From Porites lobata (Eukaryota; Cnidaria; Anthozoa; Scleractinia; Poritidae), in the NCBI GenBank assembly GCA_942486035.1, contig CALNXK010000043.1:2715001-2779000 (forward strand): a stretch of DNA of 64,000 nucleotides, given 5' to 3'. Both the position numbers and the translations under genes were made by a program. The number at the start of each line of letters is the position of its first letter. Within the stretch, counting starts at the first letter, position 1. The notes beneath the pieces are model-generated. The model was given only the letters and a program-made list of their open reading frames with translations. It had not been told where the DNA came from and did not search any database. Positions 1 to 13,600 of the stretch are shown one piece after another.

Positions 1-1
1 C

Positions 2-325
2 TGCTTCCATGAAATTCCAAAGGAGGTACTACAAGCTGTTGCCATAAAACTGGACCTCTCATGCAGAGGAGTGGGAAACTGGAGACACGTTGCAGTACAC
101 CTAGGCTTCACAGAAAAGGAGATTGATGACTTTAGAGCAGAATTGTCGACTCCTGATGGCAGTCCATGCACAGTGATGCTTCATGCTCTTCAAGAAAAGC
201 AACCAAAGTTTACTGTAGCAGAGTTTGTACGCATTCTCCAAACTCGCAAAATTCAGCGATTTGATGTGGTCAATATCCTAGAGCCTTATGTGTATGAGCT
301 CATTTCCAGTTTTACTGAAAAATAA
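2..325 (+). CDS. Last exon of a TNF-receptor-like gene: death domain (gene 1, 5' end outside window)
   Basis: The frame is open from base 2 to a TAA stop ending at 325. It encodes about 107 residues that look like a complete death domain. The core contains NWRHVAVHLGF, then SPCTVMLHALQEKQPKFTVAEFV, matching in order the DYRAVAKYYGF and RPNLTVKEF segments of the next gene's death domain. Death domains recruit adaptors such as FADD or TRADD inside the cell. The three complete downstream genes on the same strand all end in a separate death-domain exon, so this is probably the tail of a fourth receptor, but its ectodomain lies left of the window. The true exon start may be at or before base 1. 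A poly(A) signal AATAAA lies at 1073-1078. The domain call is firm; the receptor assignment is inferred from the neighbours. Confidence 0.8.
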   Translation, partial: CFHEIPKEVLQAVAIKLDLSCRGVGNWRHVAVHLGFTEKEIDDFRAELSTPDGSPCTVMLHALQEKQPKFTVAEFVRILQTRKIQRFDVVNILEPYVYELISSFTEK

Positions 326-1854
326 GAAAATTCTCAACTGTACTGATGAAGGATAACTTGAAGAAAAAGAGCACCAATAACACAACAACTAATAAAGACA
401 CTGTCAGATATCAAAAATATTTACAAGCCCACCCCCCAAGATTGCATGATGCATAGGTGGGTCTATGTGGGAATGCAAGTACAAGGATATAGAGACCTAC
501 ATTGCCAGGGTTTCATCTTCATTTTACTTACTGGTAGAGCTTAATGTTCTTTGACTATTAAATTTGTGTATTCAGTGGTTGACGGAATTTCTCAAAATAA
601 GAACCTGATCAAAATTGTAGGTAAAAACAGGTTGTTATGTATAAGGGGTCTAAATGGACAATCTTAGCCTAACAGGTTCTTCTGTTAGAATCTAGGTTCT
701 TGTACACAGGTTTTTACTGTATTGACTGGTATAGAGTGCATTTCACACATCTGTGTTAATGAGAATGACATTACAATAACCACCATGATATAGGGATCTA
801 TATCTACTACAAGCATAAACCAAACTAGGCCAAAAACCATTTTGATCAACTTTGGAGTTAACGAATGGGACAAACTTGAACTAGAAGTAACACAGTCACA
901 GGATTTATCTTTTGTGAACAATTCTAAACCAAGTAATCTGAAGTAATTTTGTTTTTTTTTTCACCTTTTTTATGATATTAACTTCATTTTCCTAAAATTA
1001 CCAGTTTCATGAAAAAGATCACAGCAACCCCAACCCCCTATATATCACGTGAGTGAGTGTAGGTTCCTGCTTAATAAATTACTGATTATATTGTTTATTT
1101 CGTTTTCTCTACTGTCATCAAAATTAAATAAGCCCCATAGGGGCCATGTGTTAATATTAATGCCCACCAACAATGGGATCACAGTTGTCTTTTAAGCTGG
1201 GCTGAGCTAGGTACTTGGTATGCAAAATAAAGTTAACTTTATATCATCAATAGCTGTCATACTTCCCGTGTTGTGATTAATACTTTTATGTTTAACTGTC
1301 ATTTTCACACACAACCCATAGTTAAAAATAAATCACAATAAAAGGAAATTAAATAGCATTCCTGAACAAGCTGAAAGGTGACAAGGGAGAGTTAGAAGGG
1401 TCCCTTTTCCCTACCTCTGTATTGGTGCTCACAAAGCCTTGACATATATGTTTACTTTCTGCCACAATAGCCCATTTGCATAAAGAGGTCATGTGACATC
1501 ATTTTTATGAAAAGGAAAGTTATATGATTTTGCCTTCGAAAAACGTTTAGTAGGTCATATCTTAAACAAAATAATAGTGATTTGGTCTTTCAAACCCACA
1601 CCATTCTCTGAAAATGAGTAAGTTCGTAGCTGGTCATGTGACCAAAATGTGATTTTTTAAATTATGCACTTAAACTTCAAGGATAATGTTGAAAAAATGA
1701 TGTAGTAACGTTTACAGCACATCTGAGCGTAACTACGATTACGTTTAACAAGATATTTTGTGGAAAACCTGCAAAATAGCTTTAGCTAAGTGTTTCTCCC
1801 AAGTCAAATAAAGATTATGTTATGTTATACAAGCACAAAAGTAGTTTTGGCTGT
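326..1854. other. 3' UTR of gene 1 and intergenic sequence
   Basis: There is no credible coding exon on either strand. An AATAAA at 1073-1078 could end the gene 1 transcript. The remainder is AT-rich unique-looking sequence. Confidence 0.5.
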
Positions 1855-1888
1855 CATGTTGGAGGGCAACGGTATGCCCTCCAACATG
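1855..1888. repeat. Short perfect hairpin
   Basis: Two 14-bp arms (CATGTTGGAGGGCA and its complement) flank a 6-base loop. It is probably the core of a small foldback element. Confidence 0.6.
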
Positions 1889-2044
1889 GCTGCCAAGACA
1901 AATTTAATACTTTGTTGAAAATCAAAGTGCCATAAAATTAATATCTCCCTTGAATGCATTTCCTCTGAAAATTCGGGTGTAAGATAATTTTTGTTAATTT
2001 TCGGCATCAGCAAGATTCCAAATCATTGTTTATAAAGGAAGAAT

Positions 2045-2177
2045 TGGAGACTATGATTATTGACTTGACAGGGAATAAGCCACGGCATCGTCCCAGAATA
2101 CAAAGAGGCCTCTGCAGAGCAGAGAGCTCTTAGTCCAGATGGCTTATTCCCTATCAAGTCAATAATCATAGTCTCCA
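2045..2177. repeat. Foldback element (36-bp arms)
   Basis: Arms 2045-2080 and 2142-2177 are reverse complements with a single mismatch and are separated by about 61 bases. This is typical of a small non-autonomous foldback transposon. No target-site duplication was recognised. Confidence 0.65.
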
Positions 2178-2480
2178 TGATTTCCGTGTCTACTTTGCCT
2201 CTCGTGCCACGTTCTGGCAATTCCAGCCCTTTTCCCGTCCTATTCTTCTCGCATTTTTAAAGGTAATCACTTTTGTTAATAATATTACGGGCGCCACAAT
2301 TCTAGCTCATTTGAGTTTTAATACGGTCGGAAGAACGTGAATGGCTAGATTATCATATATAGAGAATACTTCATGTGCTGGAGTGCGGCATTTACGCACG
2401 AGTTGTTTACGTATCAGAAATCGAACGAGTGGGCGCAGCGAACGAGTAAGATTTCTGGTACAAAAACAACAAGTGCGCAC

Positions 2481-5400
2481 TTAAGAGGCCCTGCGCCTAA
2501 GAAACGACCGATGATTTTCGGCTAAAAAATAAAATCGGCCGATTTTTATCTCCCAAGTAGAGGTTACCGAATACTATTCAAAAATGAATTTCTTTTGTTT
2601 CAGTTTCGCTTTAAACGAGAAATATCGAGCCGCAAACTTTTTCCGTCTGATAGCAGCCAAATCAGGCCTAAAATAAGCCCTCGCAAAAAACGGTTCAGAA
2701 ATCACTATCGCAACGCAAAATAATGAGAAAACTACACAGTGATGAAGAAAAAGGCCTTTTAATGCAATATCATTCGATGAACATCGAAAAACGTCCGAAG
2801 TGAATAAAAAATAAATTTTCAAATATTGCATACTAAATTAGATAGAGCGCTGGAGCTGATTTTAAAATAATTATTTATCAAAAGTCCAACGCTGTTGAAA
2901 GCAATCACAGTGATGAATCAGACATTGGAGGAATATACATTACGATTCTGGAAAAACATTTTTCGGCCAAAGTATATTGACGTTGTACAAAACGGTCAAA
3001 GTTACCGTGTTTACCGTTATCTTGCTACTTCGGCGAAACACTTCTCTGTTGCCAATACGGCCGTGGATAGCGTGGTAAACACCACTTTAATCCTTGCTAG
3101 GCGCTCAGAGACCATCCTAAGTAGAAGTATATAGAATTAAAAGGGAAAGGAAAATTAAAGATACGCAGAAAAAGAAAATAACTCGAAATTACCATCTTCT
3201 AAGGAGAGTTGAATCTTGGAAATGTTGTCGCGTGACAGCGTTCATTTGCCCAAACTGGAGCGGAATCCAAACAAATGCGTGAAATATAAGTTAAAAAAAA
3301 AAAACAATCTTTCTATCACCAGAAATCGTGAAGTGAAAAAGCTTTATGTTGTTCCTATTAATGATGATGAATTCAGCATCACTCTAAGTGCTTTGAATGT
3401 GGGCTGCATGTATTTCGTTACATACATTCCAACGGACGTTACGGGTCAGCGCGTGTAGAGGTCAGCGGACCTAAATTGGAGAGCAACGCCATGCTAGGGG
3501 GGAGGTGGGGGGTATTGGGGGTACCCAATAGCGCAATACCTTAAGAAAAATTGGGAAAAACCGAAATACCGTGTCAAAAATCGACGAAATACTGATACCG
3601 CATTTATTTTCGGTCACGCTTACTTAAAGTTGTATCCATCTCGCGTGTTTGTTTATCTCAAAGACATTTGCGGGTATTTCGAAATACCTTACAAATCTAG
3701 AGATCTAAAAAGAGACCTTTTAGCCAAGGTTTCAGAACTTGTAAAGGAATGTGACTGAGTGCAGCAAAAATAATTTCATTCTGCAACTTTCCTGCGCAAG
3801 AGTTTGAGTGCATGGTATGCTGTCCAATTTTATATGACAAGTTGTGCGTAGTGCATTGGTTATTATTATCTAAATATCGTAAATATTATTGTGGAAACAA
3901 ATTCTGAAGCATTTTATAAAATGAAGTTGCAAAATGAGTGAGGCACTTTCATCGATTTAAAAATCCTACCGGTCTCCTATCCTTTTTTATGATGTCCTCC
4001 CCGATATTTGGGTGACCCTATTCAGCAGAATGGCGGAATACATGTAATATTGTTAAATACGGAATATACGGAATACTCTAAAACATGGAATATACAGAAT
4101 ATTCTGTATTTGATTTGAACTGGACTGACAAAAAGGCAGAGGCAAAGAATACTCGGTTGTTTTGAAATATAAAAGAAAGAAATTTTTGTACTGCCGTAAG
4201 CCACACTATAGACCTTATGACGGTTTTGAAAGCCATCTTGACGGGTGAAGGGTCTTAGCTTGTATCACGGGAATCTAATGTCGGATAATTTTCATAAAAC
4301 GGCTGTTCTAAAAAAAAGAAGAATTGTCAACTTAAGCTTGACGGAATTATACTAACAATTAATGGTGGCCGCACCTGCGCCTAAATTTGTCCGGTCGCTT
4401 TCTTTAGATTTTCCAGACATTTGTCCGCACTTTTCCTGGGAAATTTTAGTCGGCAAGAACGAGAAAAAATTACACACAACACTGTATATTTTCACGCGGT
4501 TGTTTAACCGTCAAGATGTCCTCCAAAACAGTTATTTGATTTAGCGCCCCTTCCAATAAGCGCTCCCCCTTTCGAATAAGCGCCCCCTTCAAATGTGTTT
4601 TGTTAATAAGCGCTCCCATTCTAATATTATATAAGAGTTCGGGTACGTATCAACCGAGGTTCATCTTCATTTAATAGCTCACAAATGAACGTGGTATTTC
4701 CACATTACAAAAACAGTGGTTTGATGTCCATGTGAGTGCATAAAGTCTTCAAAGGAATGATCTCTGTTTCAAATTTTGTGGCGATTGCTCGGCTGGTCGT
4801 TCTGGCGAGGAAGGATCCAGGGACAACAAGTCCGTTTTCCAGTCTCCTTGATCCATTACCTTAATTGACTTGCACTTTGTTCTTACTGCGAGTTTTTTTT
4901 AAGAAAAGTGACATATAAGGAAGGAAAGTTCCATCGGCAAATGCCCAACATGAGTTTCAAGGTAAGTCCCTCACGTTAACTGAGCATTCACCGCCGGCAG
5001 TATTTGTTACTGTTTCAGTTTCAAAGATTGTTCGTTTTTAAATAAATATTAAAGGTTTTTTTTTTAACATTTGGTTGTTTCTCTAAAAAGAAATAAGCGC
5101 CCTGTCCCGAATAAGCGTCCTCCCTTGAGCATGTTAAGGCACCAAAAGTAAATAAGCTGCCTCGGCGCTAAATCGAGTCATTACGGTAAGTCAATTAGCT
5201 TCAATTTTTTTACTTGTCACGCGCTTAAAACATGGTTCGAGTTATTGAGGGTAAAATTATATAGAAATGATCTGAAGGGAAACAAAAATTAGTATTACTT
5301 CGAGTTAGCACGAGGTTCGAGTCGGTAGCGAGGGTTCGGGTTGTTGGAGTCGACTGCTTTTTAAACGATTTGTCTCTTATCCTGCGTTTTAGAGTATTCC

Positions 5401-6779
5401 ATGATTCCATATTTTAGAATATTCCGTGTATTCCGCCATTCCGTTCCATCATTCCGTCAGTCCGCCATTCCACTGAATAGCGTCACTCCCGAAGTTTTGA
5501 TGTCCAAGAAAATACTAAACGCGGGGCTAATCAGTGTGCTAAGAATTGAATCTGTTGGCTACATTTTATAGCGCCAGATACTAGTCCTTTGAGGAAAAAA
5601 CAAAAAAAACAAAAAAAAAAAACCTAATTCTTGGGCGTAATGAACTCAGTTTTCGCGACCAAGATGTTCCTCGTTCCTGCTGGGAGCGACAGTACTCTAA
5701 CATCTCTCTTTTTTCCCTTGAAGGCAGACATTGGACATCGACATGAATGATTCTCGCCCGAGTAAAAAAAAACATCGGGTCAGATATCTTTCAATAGACC
5801 GCTGGCCAGAAGCGTCGACTCGTGACCCCACAACGCTCAGATCACGCTGAGGCCAAAACGGTGCGGCGGTTCGGGAACTTTTTCTTTTTAAGTCACCATC
5901 GTTTGAGAAAAAATAACATTACATTGTTTCACTTAATGCTTTCTGGCCGCGAAGAAGTTGTTTTCGTATTTGTGCATTCGTTAGATTCCGCCGCCGTTTA
6001 GACAAATGACGTCAATGGCCGCTGTCACGCGACGACATTTTCCAGATTCAAGTTTCGTCAGCAGATGGTAATTTTCAGTTATTTTCTTTTTCTGCCTATT
6101 TTTCATCTTCCTTTCTCTTTCAATTCTACGTTCTTCTACTTAGGATGGTCTCTGAGCGCCTAGCAAGGATTAAAGTGGTGTTTACCACGCTATCCACGGC
6201 CGTATTGGCAACAGAGAAGTGTTTCGCCGAAGTAGCAAGATAACGGTAAACACGGTAACTTTGACCGTTTTGTACAACGTCAATATACTTTGGCCGAAAA
6301 ATGTTTTTCCAGAATCGTAATGTATATTCCTCCAATGTCTGATTCATCACTGTGATTGCTTTCAACAGCGTTGGACTTTTGATAAATAATTATTTTAAAA
6401 TCAGCTCCAGCGCTCTATCTAATTTAGTATGCAATATTTGAAAATTTATTTTTTATTCACTTCGGCCGTTTTTCGATGTTCATCGAATGATATTGCATTA
6501 AAAGGCCTTTTTCTTCATCACTGTGTAGTTATCTCATTATTTTGCGTTGCGATAGTGATTTCTGAACCGTTTTTTGCGAGGGCTTATTTTAGGCCTGATT
6601 TGGCTGCTATCAGACGGAAAAAGTTTGCGGCTCGATATTTCTCGTTTAAAGCGAAACTGAAACAAAAGAAATTCATTTTTGAATAGTATTCGGTAACCTC
6701 TACTTGTGAGATAAAAATTGGCCGATTTTATTTTTTAGCCGGAAATCATCGGCCGTTTCTTAGGCGCAGGGCCTCTTAA
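2481..6779. mobile_element. 4.3-kb TTAA-bounded element with about 770-bp terminal inverted repeats
   Basis: The left arm (2481 to about 3250) and right arm (about 6003 to 6779) are long inverted copies at high identity. Both arms start exactly at TTAA (2481-2484 and 6776-6779) followed by GAGGCCCTGCGCC, and flanking sequence outside does not match. TTAA duplications are the hallmark of the piggyBac superfamily, although the terminal bases are not the usual piggyBac ones. The interior (3250-6003) has no transposase frame, so the copy is non-autonomous. The open frames in both arms are mirror images of the same repeat sequence and are not genes. The interior holds a second nested inverted-repeat element and runs of an AATAAGCGCCC-type repeat. 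Confidence 0.65.
3998..5497. mobile_element. Nested 1.5-kb inverted-repeat element with candidate 8-bp duplication
   Basis: Inside the larger element, inverted arms of about 100 bp rich in GGAATGGCGGAATA-type motifs lie near 4010-4115 and 5385-5490. The octamer TGATGTCC occurs at 3990-3997 and again at 5498-5505, immediately outside the arms, leaving exactly 1,500 bp between. An 8-bp duplication fits hAT- or P-like transposons. The outermost arm bases match poorly, so the family assignment is tentative. No transposase frame is visible. Confidence 0.45.
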
Positions 6780-7603
6780 TCTGCAGGTTGTTTAGATTTA
6801 TCATGAAATGGGATAATCCAAAACACGTCTGAGCAAAGCTTGTCCGATATTTAACTCCGTAGCTTTATATTATCCTTTTTTACCCTACAAACCAAGTGTG
6901 CATTCCACTTCCAAGAGCATGTGAACTTTGGATTTTCAAGTGTCTAGGGAATTCCCCGCATCTTTGTTTCAGTCGAAGCAAGCCAACGGATGACAGCCGT
7001 GCCATATTATTGCGTAGTTCATTTCTGTGGATAATCTCTCGAGACTACTGCAAATTCGAAACAACTTTATGCCTTTTCTGGACTGTGAAAACTACAAAAA
7101 TAATGTGCAATTATAGCTCATACAGCTTTGAGCTTTCTTTGAACATTCCGTCGCTGGTTGCTAAAAAGTTTTCGCGCCAAATTCCTTTGCAACATATGAT
7201 GTGTCTCGGGTTTCTCATGTGACTCATTATTGTGTGTGAACTGTTACTTGCTTGAACAAAGAAAACCCTTGTTCATTGGCTACTAAAAATGACGTCTCCT
7301 AGAAAAACCAATCAATGGTCATGTAAACACACGCTCACTTCCATAAATTACGTTCATTCATCGTTCGCAATCACCTGGCTTTTACTTACGTTAGAGCAAG
7401 GTTCAATTCTCGTGGCATTTCTTTTTCCACTTTATCACTTCCATTCACCTTCTGATCCTGTTACAGCCGCAAAACGGATAGCAACGAACTTACCATGCAA
7501 GATGGAGAGTTTTCTGATATCTTTTGCACGAGTAAGCGGTTAGCACATCCCTCGCACCTTCGTTTTGTTGGCATTTACGTTCTGAAGAAAGAAGTCGTCG
7601 GAA
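6780..7603. other. Intergenic and probable promoter/5' UTR of gene 2
   Basis: The stretch lies between the TTAA-bounded element and the start codon of the second receptor gene. An in-frame TGA at 7583-7585 precedes the proposed ATG at 7604. No conserved coding segment was found. Confidence 0.4.
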
Positions 7604-10600
7604 ATGGTAAGTTTAACGCTCAACCGTTACTTGTATTATCAAATTATTCAAAGCGTTTTCTTCTTATAATTATTTCAACATGAAGCTTTACTTCTCTTGC
7701 GAACATTGTTTGGAACCCTGGCCCTAAACAAAAGCAACGCTCAGCTAACATCGTAGCTTATTACTTAACATAAAATTCACTTCCACACTTGCAGGGGGAT
7801 AACGAACACAAAATTAATCGAAGACGTCGAAATAGTTATTTATCCTTTAATTTGATGGTGAGTCTACGTCCTTTTTGTTATTATTTTTTCAAAATTTATT
7901 TTTGTTTTACTCCCATAAACTGTTAAGAGATATTGCGTAGTTCTCTTAGTTTAGGAATGTGCTTCGTAATTGAAATTATCAAACAAGCTTACTTACGGGG
8001 AATTTCAGTTCTACAACCCGACAAAGGTCGTGAAGACGACTAAATAACTGTAGTACCTAACTCGTGCACATTTTATTCTCTCAGCCTTACAATATTCCTA
8101 CAATTTTATGGTGTAAAAGGTTTTACTGAAATTAGTTATGGATTGCGCAACGATTGTTGATGAATGTGACTCCGATTTTGTACGTCGATCGTCTTCATCC
8201 CTCTCAAGACTGCATACACGATACACTTAACGTTAGGGAGAGACAGTTTTAGCCATCTAAATACTTCTGTTTAGAACTTCTACTTTCGAATCGCTCCCTT
8301 TAAAATCGCGGCAAAGTACTGTACACGTAAGTTTACATCGTGCTACCATGTTTGTTTTTATATGCAAATGAGTCTTGTGACTTCCGGGTAATCTTTGATC
8401 ATGCTCAGAGCAGTGCCAGAGAAAGCGTCACAAAACGGAAGCGTTATTTATTTATTTTTTTTTTCATCAGTATCGATCCTTCTTTGGAGACAGTCATACT
8501 ATGTAAGCAAACAAACATTTATTCTGGATTTTGGATTAAAAAATTACCAAGTTCTTCGAAATCAGGTTTATTTCAATATCCCAATTTTTTTACTTTAATA
8601 CAGACTTTATTGCTTTTTGCAGGTGTTAATTCCACTACTTATTTTTTTGGAACTAAGTGTAGTTGTGCCTAACGTCAGGGTAAGTTTCTTAGTATCCTTG
8701 TTACTACTTTTTGGTAGGACTGTAACAATTACTAATAAAGTCAATAGTAAAGTGTGCTGTTATGGCCGGTTACAATTTTTATTGCAAAGCTGATTGTTCT
8801 TTAGAGTGTTGGAATACCCTTTGCACTGTTAAAAGTACAGGGAGAGAATATAGTTCTCACAGTTAGTGGCTATTGCTGTTTCAAAAGTGTTTTTCATGTA
8901 ATATTTTTTCCTTAGCTTTTGCAGTCAAATTTTAAGATTTATTTGATTGTTTTACTTTAACTGATAGTGCATGAACAGCAGTATGTCACTTGATTATTTT
9001 TGTTTATGTCGACATAGCTTTCCCACCTAATATTTGGGGAAGCTGTGTGTGAATCCTACATTTACTTGAGTTAAGCTGCCACCTCTCAATTACATTTGTA
9101 TGCCGCAATTAGCCGTAAAAATATTAATATGCATTTCCTTTTAATATATGCCAAACCTTTACAGCAACAGTGCACTGAACACTTTTTAATTTTCATAAAA
9201 AATTTTAATACTGATGAAACTTATTTGAAGGAAAATAGACCTTAGCAACTGTTATGTTTCTTTCACTTTTCTTTACTGCACTATCTTACAGACTATATTT
9301 GCAATATTGGTGAGGAAATTTATATCTTAACTAAAAGTACCACCCCAGAATAATGGGCACCCTCACATAGGTGCCACACTTAAAGGTTGAAAGGGTTAGT
9401 GCCATGGCACCTGTTTAAGCAGAAATGAGGTAAACTTGCTCATACTTTGTTTAATCACAATGCATCTCTCTACAGAGCATTCTAATTTTCTTGTACATTT
9501 TGTAGGCAACAAATCAATGTACTGAGTTTCAGTTCCTGGTACGTAATACAGATGGGACAACTTCTTGTGAGGATTGTGAACACTGCCCTCCTGGTCGAGG
9601 ACTTTCGCATGAATGTGGTACAGAAATATCAGGAGATACAATGATTCACTGCATACCATGCAGTGAAGGCCGCTCGTTCTCCACCAATTATGACACTTCT
9701 AGCTGTATTCTGTGCAGTGCATCCTGTTCAGAAGATCAGTTAGTTAATCAAACTTGCACAACAACATCAGATGTCAAGTGTGCAAAGCAGTGTAACAGTA
9801 AGGACAGGTAATGCTCTTGCAAATTTAAAAAATTAAGGCTTAATTTTTATCAAGATTAAGACTTACTTAATAGCATTTCTAGTTCTTTATCACTTTCATG
9901 ATGACTGTCAATCTAACATATAATCAGTTGTTTTTGTCTTGACATACCAATCCCCGTTTTCAGTTTGCATTATCTGGCATGTACCCTAAAGTGTTCTCAG
10001 CTGTTCTACTTAGGTCTGTTGCAACCCAGTTCAGTGAATATGTAACTTCTTTGTTCTTATGGACCTTGCTTACTTATCAATATAATTGCTATTGGCATGT
10101 TTGTAGTGTTGTACCTTTTTTGTTGTAATTGACAGCTTGCTTAATCAGGGTTAGCTTTGGTTTATCTTGTGCACAAAATGAAGATTGCATGTGTACTAAA
10201 GGACCTGGCTATATAGCTAGTCGTAAGAGGCTGAAAAGGATACACTTTTAAATTTTAATCACTTTTATAGTTACAATGGTTCTCTAGCTTACAAGGCTGC
10301 TGCCTAACGGGCGCCCGGTCGCCAGAGGCGCCCAAGGTAAGAGCATGGGCGACCAAATTTCGGTACAAGGAGCCCGCGCGGGCGCCTGACTTAACACACG
10401 GCATTAGACTTAACCTCCTTGTACATTATATTCCTTTAGCTGGAGTAGGACTTTAAACAGTGGAACTGTTGATATGGTTAGCGATGATGCGATTAGGCAG
10501 TATAAAATTTCCACAAATAAACCGTAAATTATGTAAACCTAACGTGTTCAACTGTGAAGCTTTGTCGAAACGAACGAAGCCATCGTTTCCGAGTCCGGAT

Positions 10601-13600
10601 GGCAGTTGAAGACTGGGTCTGAGATTTGACTTCCAAATATGGAATAGCAAAATTATGGGCTGTTTGTTGCCTATGTTGACATTCGTGCAGTTCATCGTTT
10701 GCTTGGGTTTTCGTCGATTTGATAACTTTTTGTGGCGAGAATGGGAAGCTATCTTGCGTGCTATCGACTGGACGTGCTTGATGTTCGATTTCATGTACCA
10801 GTTTGCAACGTATCAGCATTTTCAAGAGACTTTAAAAAACAACACGCCAGAGAACGCAGTATGATATTTCATATTTGTAATGTGATGTCTTTACCTTGAA
10901 TAAAGAAATTAAAGTAATGATCAACTTTGTGTTGGTTGTATTTCTGCCTTGCTGCACGTGCTTAGCGCCCTTTCCCGCTAAAATCGGCAAAGGTTCTGCT
11001 TTTCCCGCTAAAATCGGCAAAGGTTCTTCTTTTCTCGCTAAAATCGACAAAGGTTTCAGCAATTTGTCTTAAGCCCAGTGACTACAATGGAATTCTCGCA
11101 ACAGGTAAGCAATGTTTATTTCTTACGACTCCGTATGTGAACATTTATATTAATATAGATAACGATTTGGAAACTGTCTCTTTCAAAACAATAAAATATA
11201 TTTCCCGCTTTTAAAACACAACCGAAGATGCTGTGCCTTCATTTGACCTATATTCAATGCGGTTTTATTTAATCCGTAGTGACAGCGAATTCTTATTAAA
11301 GTGTGCAAGAACCTCTATAACCTATGTAATGATCTTGGAAAAACAATACATGGATTTCAAACTGGGCTCCTAACAATGTGGCTCGGGCTCCTAACTTTAA
11401 ACTTTAGGAGCCCGAAGGGCTCCCTAAAATTTTTCTTAGGCAGCAGCCTTGAGCTTTATGTAGTGTTGTTAACTTTACAGGTATTATGATGAAGTAATTG
11501 GTGACTGTAAACGTTGTTCAAAGTGCTGTGGAGATGCTCAAGATGTTATCGAAGAGGAATGCAAAAGTAAAATGGGGGCTGCTTCAAACATGATCTGCTC
11601 TTTTCAAAGCAGTGTAAATCGGTGTGACAGAGATACTGATACCCTAACACCATCACCACAAGAAACCAGAGCATCTCAAACTGAGGCAAATGCAAGTGCA
11701 TCCCCTGAGAATACCACAGAATCCAAAAACGCATCAACAGCAGCATCTTTGGACAAAACAACAGCATCTCAAAAAGATAGAGCAACAGAGTCTCCAAAAG
11801 TGACCACTGTCGTTCAGAGCACCCCTTTTCCTTCCCATTTTACACAAAATGTAACAGGCATCTTTACATCATCTGGAGAAATAAGGAGTTTGCAGGATTC
11901 ACCTAAAGCAAAGCCTGCCGACAACCAAGTTGGATTAATTGTTGGTATAACCGTGGCTGTGGTATTGGGTCTAGTATCCTTGGCTGCTTTAATTAGTTAT
12001 TGCTTATTGTCAAGGTCATGCTCTAGCTCAAAAGATCCAGAAAAAGGAGTGTACAATTCAGTAAATGATACTGAACCTTGTCCAGTGGCTATCAAAGGTA
12101 ATCTTTTTAACTACATAATTGTGTGTGTATTGAGCTGTGATTACTATAATAACCCAGACCTGCAATAGCTGGTATTAAGCCCTGACATGCTGAATTGAGC
12201 TCCGAAAATTCGGTCATGAAATAGCAGCCCTTTTGATTCTTTCTTTCTTTAAATCTGCACGGTGTCCTGTTTTTCTGGCAACCAGTATTTAATGCCTGGT
12301 GACCATTTTATGATCTTAGGTCATCACTGTACCCATACAATTTTGGTACAATATGTGAGGTTAAAAGAGCTGCACTTATTTTCAGGAAAAGATCAAATTA
12401 TTAGTCAGTGCACATGTACATTAACTATTCCAGCTTCAATTCCAGCTTCAACTAGTAATATGGACAAACTAGGTTTGGGTAGTAATCCCATAGCTAGAGA
12501 AATAATTAAACTACAAACAAGGAGTAAGGAACATTTTTCTAAGTCTGTATGTCATCGCTTTTTAAGTAAGTTTGTTGTTATTGTACATATAAATTTAATA
12601 CCCTTACATTTCAGGATTGTGTAGTTGTAAAATTTTGTTGCCAGTGAATCCATGAATTGATTGTTTTTCCAGGAGACCCGCATACTAGAGAAAAAAAGCC
12701 TTGGAAAGTAAAGTGGACACAATCAAAATCAGAATCAATTGATCCACTGTGTGAGAAGGTACATTTATTGTAACTAAACAAGTCTTCTTCTACTATGAAC
12801 ATTATACATAGGTACTTGAGAAAATGAAAAACAAAATACATGTAGTATCTAACAAGCGTGCTACTAAATATAAGTAAAGAAAAAAAAGGTCAAATCTTGT
12901 AGCTCTTCATTCAAATGTGGTTGAGAAAGAAATGTCTGTCACTCTGTAGTTCACCTTTAAGTCATTAATCCTGAACAATTTAATATGAGTGCAAGGGGTC
13001 TCATTGAATTTGATCTATAAATTTCATGCCCTCAATCTTTTATTTCAATTTTACAGAATCCAGAAGGTCTAGTATGTGCTCGTCAGACTTCCACTCAGAA
13101 AGGTATAGCTACTTCATTAATAAATCCCCATGAAAGTTTGATTCTAAAAGCTGTATAATTTAGTTGTTATTGGAAATACTTAATTTGACAGTTGCTTACC
13201 CTCAGACCTCAAACCTGTTATGCTTTTCCGGGCAAGGACATTACATTACATAATCAGACTAATAGTTAGGCTGTGGAATATGAAAAGACTACTACATTTC
13301 CTCTAAGGCGTGAAGCTGCTTTTACTAGTCAAGAAACTTAACTTTCTAACTTGCTCTTACAGTGCTGTGATTCTAAAACAGGTGTGATTCTAATAAGGGT
13401 CATCACGACGTGTTGACAATCGATTCATTCACTACATAGTATTGTTGACATTCTGTACATTCACTATTTGTGATCATTGCTTTTAGAGCCCAAGCTGCTA
13501 GAAAGCCTGCTTAGCCAGGAATCCACCCTTCAAGCGGTCTGTGAAAGGCTGGACACCTTTGTACGTTTGGGTGGTGACTATAGAGCAGTGGCCAAGTATT

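Noticed and set aside
2574..3134. Open frames of 79-85 aa in the left arm, with near-identical mirror frames at 6126-6686
   Set aside because: They are the two halves of one inverted repeat, present in opposite orientation. No domain or splice context supports a protein.
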